Both the position numbers and the translations under genes were made by a program. The notes beneath the pieces were generated by a model. That model did not search any database. It was not told the origin of the DNA and saw only the letters and a list, made by a program, of their open reading frames with translations. This document shows positions 1-4,598 of a DNA stretch of 7,017 nucleotides, piece after piece. Origin of the DNA: Candidatus Nanopelagicaceae bacterium (GTDB lineage Bacteria > Actinomycetota > Actinomycetes > Nanopelagicales > Nanopelagicaceae); NCBI GenBank assembly GCA_023262125.1, contig JALRDT010000105.1, forward strand, positions 1 through 7,017, read 5' to 3'. Each line of letters starts with the position of its first letter. The first letter of the stretch is position 1.

Positions 1-1
1 C

Positions 2-184
2 GAAAATAAATCCTTGGTAGCAGTCGATACCATGATGATTGAAGAGGTAAACGGAATTCGTCGCTTCACATACGAAGCTAAATTTAACTTTAAAGGTATC
101 GCCAAAATTGCTGCACCTTTCTTAAAGAAAGCTTTTGCAAAACTTGCAGCTGATGCCGAAACCGGGCTGCGAAAGGTTCTTTAA
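2..184 (+). CDS. SRPBCC-family (polyketide cyclase/START-like) protein, C-terminal fragment
   Basis: Partial gene: the frame is open from the left edge of the window and ends at TAA 182-184, giving the last 60 residues. The fragment has a run of strand-forming residues (around GIRRFTYEAKFNFKG) followed by a long C-terminal helix with the pattern PFLKKAFAKLAADAETGLRKVL broken by small residues. This strand-then-long-helix ending is typical of SRPBCC/START-like ligand-binding proteins, which hold hydrophobic ligands between a curved sheet and that helix. The ligand cannot be told from this piece. The stop is immediately followed by the ATG of the next gene (TAAATG), so the two are probably cotranscribed and translationally coupled. 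The family call rests on pattern recognition of the end of the protein only; another lipid-binding fold remains possible. Confidence 0.6.
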   Translation, partial: ENKSLVAVDTMMIEEVNGIRRFTYEAKFNFKGIAKIAAPFLKKAFAKLAADAETGLRKVL

Positions 185-556
185 ATGAGCGAATACATAT
201 CCGGCGCCTGCAATATCGGGCCGGCAGAAATCAAACGACGAAAACAAGGTGCGTTAATTGGCGCAATTCTCTTTGCAATTACTTCCTTTACCTTTGCAAT
301 CACTGATGCTCCAAGAGCTACTCGATTACTTGTTTTTATACCAGCGCTACTTTTCTCTGTCGGTTTAATTCAATCACGTAGAAAATTCTGTGTCGCTTAT
401 GGTTTTCTAGGCGTATTTAACTTTGAAAAAACAGGCGATGTTCGCAAAATTACCGTTAATCAAGATTTAGCTAATGATCGTAAGTATGCAGTAAAACTGC
501 TGCTGCAGTCCGTGTTTGCAGCAGCAGTCCTAACTGCTTTAGTTACGCTTGCGTAG
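185..556 (+). CDS. Small membrane protein with three predicted helices, function unknown
   Basis: A 123-residue protein starting with ATG directly after the stop of the upstream gene. The N-terminus (YISGACNIGPAEIKRRKQG) is polar with a Cys-Asn-Ile-Gly-Pro motif and looks like a short conserved cytoplasmic segment that I associate with uncharacterised bacterial membrane proteins. Predicted membrane segments lie at about residues 23-41, 46-64 and 102-122. Between the second and third is a soluble stretch with RRKFCVAYGFLGVFNF, containing a second cysteine. Basic residues (KRRKQ before helix 1, SRRK after helix 2) favour a cytoplasmic N-terminus. No enzymatic motif is seen. The last 14 nt overlap, on the opposite strand, the end of a possible small ORF. 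The two cysteines could be a metal or redox site, but that is speculation. That it is a real gene is well supported; its role is not known. Confidence 0.75.
   Translation: MSEYISGACNIGPAEIKRRKQGALIGAILFAITSFTFAITDAPRATRLLVFIPALLFSVGLIQSRRKFCVAYGFLGVFNFEKTGDVRKITVNQDLANDRKYAVKLLLQSVFAAAVLTALVTLA
496..528. repeat. 12-bp perfect inverted repeat inside the 3' end of the membrane-protein gene
   Basis: ACTGCTGCTGCA (496-507) and TGCAGCAGCAGT (517-528) are exact reverse complements separated by 9 nt. It lies 25 nt before the stop codon and encodes the Leu-Leu-Leu-Gln and Ala-Ala-Ala parts of the last membrane helix. No T-run follows, so it is not a standard intrinsic terminator. It may be a by-product of repeated CTG and GCA codons. 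Confidence 0.7.
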
Positions 557-728
557 CAAGCGCTAACTCTGGCTTCAACCAAACTCTCGTTTTCTTTTTG
601 ATTGTTCGGTTGCTAATAACTTTTCCACTCTCATTCCAACGTCGATGATTTTCTATTGTTATTTCATCTGTATACGTTGAGCTCTTTAATTTGAAAGAAA
701 TGACAGTGTTCTGGATTTTACTTAACAT
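543..728 (-). CDS. Possible 61-residue small basic protein, coupled to terC
   Basis: This reading frame starts at ATG (726-728), which overlaps the terC stop by 11 nt, and ends at TAA (543-545). An AAAGG ribosome site (738-742) sits 9 nt upstream, inside the end of terC, which is good spacing for a coupled start. The product begins MLSKIQNTVISFKLKSS and ends VWLKPELALATQA. It is rich in Lys/Arg, has no membrane segment or signal peptide, and its alternating pattern suggests a small beta-rich protein. It also overlaps the end of the convergent upstream gene by 14 nt. Without it there would be a gap of about 160 bp between the two convergent genes, unusually large for this compact region. I recognise no family. 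The open frame, ribosome site and gap-filling support it; the lack of a known homologue keeps confidence modest. Confidence 0.42.
   Translation of the reverse strand: MLSKIQNTVISFKLKSSTYTDEITIENHRRWNESGKVISNRTIKKKTRVWLKPELALATQA
546..562. repeat. Short palindrome at the convergent gene ends
   Basis: CGCTTGC (546-552) and GCAAGCG (556-562) form a 7-bp perfect stem around GTA, spanning the stop codon of the plus-strand gene and the last codons of the minus-strand small ORF. It lies where two convergent transcripts would meet, so a 3'-end stabilising or weak bidirectional terminator role is possible. No T-tract follows on either strand, so it is not called a terminator. Confidence 0.4.
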
Positions 729-1638
729 TTTCCGCTGCCTTTCTGAAACTAGCCACAATTGAGATGGTGATGACTGAAGCGATTATTGCTAGAGAAATCC
801 AGGTAGGAATCTTGAAAAGTGCGTGGCTAACAATCATTTTGACGCCCACCCAGACCAAAATTATTGATAAACCTTCCTTAAGATATTTGAACTTATCCAT
901 TAGGTCGGCAATCAAGAAATACATCGAACGCAATCCGAGAATTGCTAATGCGTTACTTGCAAAGACAATAAATGGCTCTTCAGTAACAGCGAAAATTGCT
1001 GGTATTGAATCAACTGCAAATACCAAGTCCATAAATTCTACCATTACCAAAACTAGGAATAGTGGTGTGAAGTAACGAACTCCGTTCTTTATCACAGTAA
1101 AGTTTTCATTTTCGATTGAATCAGTGACTCGAACTTTCTTTCGTAACCAGGCATAGAATTTAGATTTATCTAAATTAAAGTGTTCATTACGATGTTTGAA
1201 CATTTTAAATCCGGTATAGATCAGGAAAGCGCCGAAGATATAAAGAATCCATGCGAACTCTTTTATCAATGCACTGCCGGCAATAATCATTACTGAGCGC
1301 ATCGCGAGCGCTCCAATCACACCAAGAAATAACACTCTGTGTTGATAACGTTTTGGGACAGCAAATGCAGTAAATAAAAGTCCCCAAACAAATACGTTAT
1401 CGATTGCAAGTGATTTCTCGATTACATATCCGCTTAGGTATTGCAATCCAAATTCAGAACCATATTGGGCCCAGATAATTGCAGCGACTCCAAGTCCGCA
1501 GGCAATCCAGATTGCAGACCAGATTGCGGCCTCTTTAAATTTGATCTCTTGATGCGATCGATGTAGAAATAAATCAAGAATCAGCATTGCAAAAACAAAT
1601 GCCAATAAAAGTGACCAGGTGGTAATTGATACGTTCAT
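718..1638 (-). CDS. terC: TerC/Alx-family integral membrane protein, probable Mn2+ exporter
   Basis: A 306-residue polytopic membrane protein of the TerC family, to which the E. coli manganese exporter Alx belongs. Two acidic signature helices are present: EKSLAIDN (residues 74-81) and EFMDLVFAVDS (201-211), the paired motifs expected to form the metal site in the membrane. Other family marks are LDLFLHR near residues 21-27 and a basic cytoplasmic loop at about 146-187 between the two halves. About nine hydrophobic segments are visible and there is no C-terminal CBS domain, so it is the short form. The ATG at 1638 was chosen because AAGGAG (1643-1648) sits 4 nt upstream; an in-frame ATG at 1716 would place translation inside the riboswitch. 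The yybP-ykoY leader strongly supports manganese rather than tellurite as the physiological substrate. The 3' end overlaps the start of a possible small ORF. Confidence 0.93.
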   Translation of the reverse strand: MNVSITTWSLLLAFVFAMLILDLFLHRSHQEIKFKEAAIWSAIWIACGLGVAAIIWAQYGSEFGLQYLSGYVIEKSLAIDNVFVWGLLFTAFAVPKRYQHRVLFLGVIGALAMRSVMIIAGSALIKEFAWILYIFGAFLIYTGFKMFKHRNEHFNLDKSKFYAWLRKKVRVTDSIENENFTVIKNGVRYFTPLFLVLVMVEFMDLVFAVDSIPAIFAVTEEPFIVFASNALAILGLRSMYFLIADLMDKFKYLKEGLSIILVWVGVKMIVSHALFKIPTWISLAIIASVITISIVASFRKAAENVK

Positions 1639-1644
1639 AGCTCT

Positions 1645-1667
1645 CCTTGTGTAGTTACTACACAAGG
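1645..1667 (-). promoter_or_regulatory. Shine-Dalgarno-sequestering hairpin, expression platform of the terC riboswitch
   Basis: Read on the minus strand, CCTTGTGTAG (1667-1658) and CTACACAAGG (1654-1645) form a perfect 10-bp stem with a TAA loop. The 3' arm includes the AAGG of the terC ribosome site AAGGAG (1648-1643). The 5' arm includes CCTTG (1667-1663), which is also the 3' strand of P1 in the adjacent aptamer. The two structures are therefore mutually exclusive. With metal bound, P1 would hold CCTTG and leave the ribosome site free; without metal, the hairpin would hide it. No T-run follows, so control is expected at translation rather than by termination. Confidence 0.85.
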
Positions 1668-1755
1668 TCTCCGCCGCCGAATATTTCGGCCTGAACACCG
1701 GTTGCAACTTTCGCAACGTATTGACGATGTCTCAGCAGTTGGGGTACTCCCCTTG
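1663..1755 (-). promoter_or_regulatory. yybP-ykoY (Mn2+) riboswitch aptamer in the terC leader
   Basis: The minus strand from 1755 to 1663 has the hallmarks of the yybP-ykoY manganese aptamer. It opens with CAAGGGGAGTA (1755-1745), holding the near-invariant GGGGAGUA loop, and closes with GAGACCTTG (1671-1663); CAAGG and CCTTG pair as P1. Between them are the second conserved element CGTCAATACG, a hairpin GTTGC/GCAAC closed by ACCGG, a pairing ACATC/GGTGT extended by CTGA/TCAG, and a 6-bp hairpin GCCGAA/TTCGGC (1690-1676). In this class Mn2+ is bound where the two conserved loops meet. The position directly upstream of a TerC-family gene is one of its commonest contexts. The fold was assigned by eye, not by a covariance model, but conserved bases and helices agree throughout. 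Confidence 0.93.
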
Positions 1756-1764
1756 ATGGGGCAT

Positions 1765-1793
1765 ATTCTGCACAATCGAAAGTCAGAAATCAA
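1765..1793 (-). promoter_or_regulatory. Candidate terC promoter
   Basis: On the minus strand TTGATT (1793-1788) and CAGAAT (1770-1765) lie 17 bp apart and could be the -35 and -10 elements. Transcription would then begin around 1757-1760, just before P1 of the riboswitch, which is the expected geometry. The match to consensus is moderate and no alternative clearly beats it. Confidence 0.38.
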
Positions 1794-1797
1794 AATC

Positions 1798-1818
1798 ACC
1801 GCGCAAGGCGTGCGCGGT
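1798..1818. repeat. GC-rich palindrome in the divergent control region
   Basis: ACCGCGCA (1798-1805) and TGCGCGGT (1811-1818) are perfect inverted repeats around a 5-nt centre. The arms stand out as GC-rich in AT-rich intergenic DNA. The site lies just upstream of the candidate terC -35 element and about 17 bp upstream of the candidate heliorhodopsin -35. It could be an operator acting on both promoters, or a hairpin in a longer transcript; no known regulator site is recognised. Confidence 0.5.
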
Positions 1819-1834
1819 TTAGCCTCTTTAGCCC

Positions 1835-1863
1835 TTACTTTTTGGGAAACTAGCGCCTATAGA
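1835..1863 (+). promoter_or_regulatory. Candidate promoter of the heliorhodopsin operon
   Basis: TTACTT (1835-1840) and TATAGA (1858-1863) are spaced by 17 bp and resemble -35 and -10 elements. A start near 1870 would give a leader of about 35 nt before the ATG at 1906. A second copy of TATAGA at 1869-1874 is an alternative -10, but has a poorer -35 partner. Confidence 0.35.
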
Positions 1864-1876
1864 AAACCTATAGAAA
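1856..1876 (+). repeat. Tandem repeat of CCTATAGAAA with 11-bp period
   Basis: Two identical 10-bp copies of CCTATAGAAA occupy 1856-1865 and 1867-1876, so their starts are 11 bp apart, about one helical turn. The repeat sits 29 bp upstream of the heliorhodopsin start codon and overlaps the candidate -10. Same-face spacing suits two protein subunits binding side by side, or duplicated -10 elements; neither is proven. Confidence 0.6.
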
Positions 1877-1894
1877 GACCCAAATACACCAAAT

Positions 1895-1900
1895 GGAGGG
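1895..1900 (+). promoter_or_regulatory. Ribosome binding site of heliorhodopsin
   Basis: GGAGGG lies 5 nt before the ATG at 1906. It fixes this start over the in-frame ATG at 1702, which would add 68 residues with no family resemblance, read across the antisense of the terC riboswitch. Confidence 0.85.
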
Positions 1901-1905
1901 TTTTA

Positions 1906-2688
1906 ATGGCTTCAAGGCAGCTACTCGAAATCGGAAGTGAACGTCAAGCTTCCTTAAAACGCTACAACTTAATTGCGGGGCTATTTCACGCGATTCAGGC
2001 AATTGCGATCTTGGCGCTTTCAAATGGTTTCTCTTTACCTATACATATTAATTACCTGCAAGGCCCGCCAATTCCTGGCACAAAGTTTGAACAAGTTCCT
2101 GTTTTTGATTTTCCAGTGGCAATAGGTGTCGCTTCATTCTCTATTCTTAGCGCGATTGCTCATTTCTACGTAAGTGGACCTGGATATACAAAATATATAG
2201 ATGGTTTAAGAAATAAGCGCAATTATTTCCGTTGGCTTGAGTACTCAATCTCTTCCACATTGATGATTATTTTGATCTCTCTACTAAATGCAGTTTGGGA
2301 TGTCATCGCGTTAATTGCGATTGCGGGTGTAAATGTCTCAATGATTCTCTTTGGATGGTTGCAGGAGAAATATGAAGAGCCTGGCACCGGATCGCTACTT
2401 CCATTCTGGTTTGGTTGTATTGCTGGCGCATTCCCTTGGATTGCAATGTTCTGGTTACTGGTTTCACCGGGTAGCTCATCAGGCGCAACTGCACCAGCGT
2501 TTGTGTACGGAATTGTAATTTCATTATTTGCACTCTTTAATTGCTTTGCGATTGTCCAATGGCTTCAATACAAACAAATTGGTAAATGGGCAGATTATTT
2601 AGCGGGAGAGAAGACTTACATTACTCTTTCATTTGTAGCTAAATCGTTGCTTGCCTGGCAGATCTTTGGTGGAACACTTATTTCGTGA
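1906..2688 (+). CDS. Heliorhodopsin
   Basis: A 260-residue seven-helix retinal protein of the heliorhodopsin family, which lies in the membrane with its N-terminus inside, opposite to type-1 microbial rhodopsins. The retinal Schiff-base lysine is K246 in helix 7 (SFVAKSLLAWQ). The counterion is E112 in helix 3 (RWLEYSISS). H28 and H86 appear to correspond to the conserved histidines of helices 1 and 2, and S242 to the serine near the Schiff base. Other family marks are GVNVSMILFGW (141-151), PFWFGCIAGAFPW (166-178) and FVYGIVISLFALFN (199-212). Length matches characterised members (about 250-260). Heliorhodopsins have slow photocycles and mostly do not pump ions; reported roles include signalling and enzyme regulation. 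This gene begins an apparent four-gene operon; the next gene starts within its stop codon (GTGA). No retinal-synthesis gene is in the window. The family call is firm; the function is open. Confidence 0.95.
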   Translation: MASRQLLEIGSERQASLKRYNLIAGLFHAIQAIAILALSNGFSLPIHINYLQGPPIPGTKFEQVPVFDFPVAIGVASFSILSAIAHFYVSGPGYTKYIDGLRNKRNYFRWLEYSISSTLMIILISLLNAVWDVIALIAIAGVNVSMILFGWLQEKYEEPGTGSLLPFWFGCIAGAFPWIAMFWLLVSPGSSSGATAPAFVYGIVISLFALFNCFAIVQWLQYKQIGKWADYLAGEKTYITLSFVAKSLLAWQIFGGTLIS

Positions 2689-3254
2689 GTAATGCTTTAT
2701 TTAAAGAGGTGTTAAAGAAGTTTCCAAAAGAGCAGCAAGTTGCTCTTTTGGAAACCATCGAAAGTGCAGAAAAACTATTTCCGCATTCTGAACGAGTGAT
2801 CGCATGGGGCATGCCTACATTAAGAATCGGTGAAGATAATTTGTGCCATGTAATGGGATTTAAAAGCCATAACAGCTTATTTCCATCCTCTGGCTCTATC
2901 GCCTCTCAACTAAAAAAAGACTTAGCTAAATTTAAAGTCTCAAAAGGCACCATCCAATTTGAGGCAGAAAAAGCCTTCCCGAAACCCTTACTTAAAAAAG
3001 TTTTATTGGCGCGACTTGATCAAATAAATGGTTCTTATCCAAAAAAGAACGGTCTATTTATTGAGTATTACAAAAATGGCGGAATTAAAGCTAAAGGGAA
3101 ATTTAAAGGTGCAAAGATGCATAACAAATGGGAATTCTTCCGCCAAGATGGTTCACTGATGCGCACCGGGGAATTTAACAATGGAGAACAATGTGGCACC
3201 TGGGTCACATATGATGCCAAAGGCAAGAAAGTAAAAGAGACGAAATTTAAATGA
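2685..3254 (+). CDS. DUF1801 (YdhG-like) domain fused to C-terminal MORN-type repeats
   Basis: A 189-residue soluble protein starting at GTG within the heliorhodopsin stop (GTGA overlap; no in-frame ATG fits). Residues 1-113 match the DUF1801/YdhG-like fold: the RVIAWGMPTLRIG segment, a central SHNSLFPSS, and SKGTIQFEAEKAFPKPLLKKVLLARL near the end. This fold is often annotated as an iron chaperone through the Bacillus frataxin-like protein YdhG, but the activity is not established for most members. Residues 122-189 hold about three MORN-type units of roughly 23 residues (GLFIEYYKNGGIKAKGKF, KWEFFRQDGSLMRTGEF, GTWVTYDAKGKKVKETKF), as in YwqK-type proteins; such repeats form beta-hairpin ladders used in protein or lipid contact. 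There is no signal peptide, so it should be cytoplasmic. Its position makes it a candidate partner of the rhodopsin, which is inference. It ends in an ATGA overlap with the next gene. Confidence 0.8.
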   Translation: MSNALFKEVLKKFPKEQQVALLETIESAEKLFPHSERVIAWGMPTLRIGEDNLCHVMGFKSHNSLFPSSGSIASQLKKDLAKFKVSKGTIQFEAEKAFPKPLLKKVLLARLDQINGSYPKKNGLFIEYYKNGGIKAKGKFKGAKMHNKWEFFRQDGSLMRTGEFNNGEQCGTWVTYDAKGKKVKETKFK

Positions 3255-3991
3255 GGTTTTTGGCATTAATGGGTTCGGGCGAGAACAGTCCAATTATGGT
3301 TACGCCGCACCAAAAAATAATTAAAGCAACTGGTAAAGATTTAAATCCAATTAATTTAAGTACTCCTTATGGTTTCCAAGAGAATAAAAACGAACTAAGT
3401 GCGAAAATCGAAAAATATTTTGAAGTTAACGTGGGTACTAAAATCACTACCAGCGAAGATATTGAAGGAGATTTAGCTAAAGCTAATTGGGTTTTTGCTG
3501 GCCCTGGTAGCCCCACATATACATTGCGAAATTGGCAGAAATCCGGAACTCATAACGCACTACAACAAGTTTTAGATCGCGGGTCAGTGGTACTGGCATC
3601 CGCTGCTGCTATGTCAATTGGTGCAAAAGTGATGCCTGTTTATGAGATGTATAAAGTTGGCGATGATCCTTATTGGATTGATGGAATCAATTTATTAGAG
3701 AGTGCAACTGGAATCAGAGCGGCAGTAATTGCTCATTACAACAATGCTCAAGGCGGCACTCACGACACTCGCTTCTGTTTTGCTGGCGAAAAGCGAATGA
3801 AGGTATTAGAAGAGCTATTGCCGGCTGATACTGCAATTTTAGGCATTGACGAACACACCGGTATCGCATTTAATTTAGATGATGGCAATGCTGAAGTTTT
3901 TGGTAAAGGTGTAATAACATTTAAAACCAAGGGTGAAACCAAGACTTTTGCCGGGAAAGAAACCTTAAATTTTAGCGATTTGAAAATCTGA
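3251..3991 (+). CDS. Peptidase S51 / type-1 glutamine amidotransferase-like protein
   Basis: A 246-residue cytoplasmic protein with the fold of the S51 (PepE/cyanophycinase-like) and class-I glutamine-amidotransferase-like group. It begins with MRFLALMGSGENS, a first strand and glycine turn, followed by STPYGFQEN (37-45) and GPGSPTY (84-90). The likely nucleophile elbow is LASAAAMSIG (115-124). S117 is in the place of the S51 serine, but the usual Gly-X-Ser-Ala-Gly is changed to Leu-Ala-Ser-Ala-Ala. H162 (AHYNNAQGGTHDTRF) is the likely catalytic histidine, and LGIDEHTG (197-204) is a strongly conserved late motif. I recall similar proteins in other actinobacteria, so the altered elbow is probably a subfamily trait. 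Substrate is unknown. The ATG overlaps the upstream stop (ATGA) with no strong ribosome site, which suggests translational coupling. The following gene starts 2 nt after its stop. Confidence 0.8.
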   Translation: MRFLALMGSGENSPIMVTPHQKIIKATGKDLNPINLSTPYGFQENKNELSAKIEKYFEVNVGTKITTSEDIEGDLAKANWVFAGPGSPTYTLRNWQKSGTHNALQQVLDRGSVVLASAAAMSIGAKVMPVYEMYKVGDDPYWIDGINLLESATGIRAAVIAHYNNAQGGTHDTRFCFAGEKRMKVLEELLPADTAILGIDEHTGIAFNLDDGNAEVFGKGVITFKTKGETKTFAGKETLNFSDLKI

Positions 3992-3993
3992 CC

Positions 3994-4380
3994 ATGAAAG
4001 CGCTCAAATATTTGATCCCGCTATCAATTCTTTCGCTCATTTTTAATGCTGCAATTCTTTTTTCGGTAACTTTAAATTTAGATTGGGTCCGTACTCGCGC
4101 AGCAGGTGGGCAATATGAAAACTTTCCAATTGGAATACGTTTTGTCGATTTCCTAATGGGCATTTTCATGCTTTTTCTAATTGCGATGTTATGGAACTAC
4201 CGTGAAAAACCAATGGATGAAAAAGGTCCCGTGGTTACAAGAATTATCGGATACACATTTTTTATTAGTATGTTTTTTCAAATTGCATCTAGATCGATGG
4301 ATGAGCGTTGGAATGCGATTCCCGCTGGAATTTTGGCAGTTACATTTATTGCGCTTTCAAGACGTGAAAGCAGCCGTTAA
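3994..4380 (+). CDS. Small four-helix membrane protein, function unknown
   Basis: A 128-residue protein starting 2 nt after the previous stop, the last member of the heliorhodopsin unit. Hydrophobic helices are predicted at about residues 7-27, 48-68, 82-99 and 107-122. Between helices 1 and 2 is a polar loop (NLDWVRTRAAGGQYENFPIG), and between 2 and 3 a charged one (YREKPMDEKG). The C-terminus SRRESSR is basic, so both termini are probably inside the cell. I see no catalytic or metal motif and recognise no family. It could form a complex with the rhodopsin or simply be cotranscribed. It ends only 21 nt before the 3' end of the convergent tRNA-Ala gene, with no clear terminator between them. 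Confidence 0.75.
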   Translation: MKALKYLIPLSILSLIFNAAILFSVTLNLDWVRTRAAGGQYENFPIGIRFVDFLMGIFMLFLIAMLWNYREKPMDEKGPVVTRIIGYTFFISMFFQIASRSMDERWNAIPAGILAVTFIALSRRESSR

Positions 4381-4401
4381 TTAATTTAATTGGAAATTAA
4401 G

Positions 4402-4474
4402 TGGAGACTAGGGGAATCGAACCCCTAACCCCCTGCTTGCAAAGCAGGTGCTCTACCAATTGAGCTAAGTCCCC
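4402..4474 (-). tRNA. tRNA-Ala (anticodon TGC)
   Basis: A 73-nt cloverleaf read on the minus strand. The acceptor stem GGGGACT/AGTCTCC carries the G3-U70 wobble pair that identifies alanine tRNAs. The D arm has AGCTCAATTGGTAGAGC, the anticodon loop is TTTGCAA with TGC, and the T arm has GGTTCGATTCC. The discriminator base is A, and CCA is not encoded, so it must be added after transcription. It lies 35 nt downstream of tRNA-Ile and is probably transcribed with it. Confidence 0.97.
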
Positions 4475-4499
4475 GTCGAAACGAGCTATTAAATTTTCT

Positions 4500-4598
4500 C
4501 TTCCTTGCTTGGTGGGCCTAGGTGGACTTGAACCACCGACCTCTTCCTTATCAGGGAAGCGCTCTAACCAGGCTGAGCTATAGGCCCAAGCAAGGAAG
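4500..4598. repeat. 11-bp inverted repeat immediately flanking tRNA-Ile
   Basis: CTTCCTTGCTT (4500-4510) and AAGCAAGGAAG (4588-4598) are perfect reverse complements that directly flank the tRNA. In the precursor RNA the leader and trailer would pair and lengthen the acceptor helix from 7 to 18 bp, with a small bulge from the ACC at the 3' end. The last A of the encoded CCA is part of the repeat. It may steer end processing. Confidence 0.8.
4513..4587 (-). tRNA. tRNA-Ile (anticodon GAT)
   Basis: A 75-nt cloverleaf on the minus strand with a perfect 7-bp acceptor stem GGGCCTA/TAGGCCC, anticodon stem CTTCC/GGAAG with loop CTGATAA (GAT), and T arm GGTGGTTCAAGTCCACC. The discriminator A is followed by CCA at 4512-4510, so the 3' CCA is encoded, unlike the neighbouring tRNA-Ala. 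It starts 51 nt after the gyrA stop and is probably cotranscribed or closely linked, a known actinobacterial gene order. Both ends are flanked by an 11-bp inverted repeat. Confidence 0.97.

Noticed and set aside
546..562. Palindrome at convergent gene ends as an intrinsic terminator
   Set aside because: Seven-bp stem with a tight loop and no U-tract on either strand; kept only as a repeat.
764..1075. 103-residue plus-strand ORF
   Set aside because: Fully antisense to terC, with low-complexity composition and no ribosome site; a shadow frame.
1639..1716. N-terminal extension of TerC from an in-frame ATG at 1716
   Set aside because: It lies inside the riboswitch aptamer; the strong ribosome site and the family's first helix fit the ATG at 1638.
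1702..1905. N-terminal extension of heliorhodopsin from an upstream in-frame ATG
   Set aside because: It would be translated from the antisense of the terC riboswitch, has no ribosome site, and does not resemble the family; GGAGGG before 1906 marks the real start.
4181..4384. 67-residue plus-strand ORF overlapping the last operon gene
   Set aside because: Out of frame within the four-helix protein gene, with an implausible product and no independent start signals.
4378..4401. AT-rich stretch after the heliorhodopsin operon as a terminator
   Set aside because: It contains only short AATT/TTAA pairings with no GC stem or clear T-run; termination may occur inside the opposing tRNA genes or be Rho-dependent.
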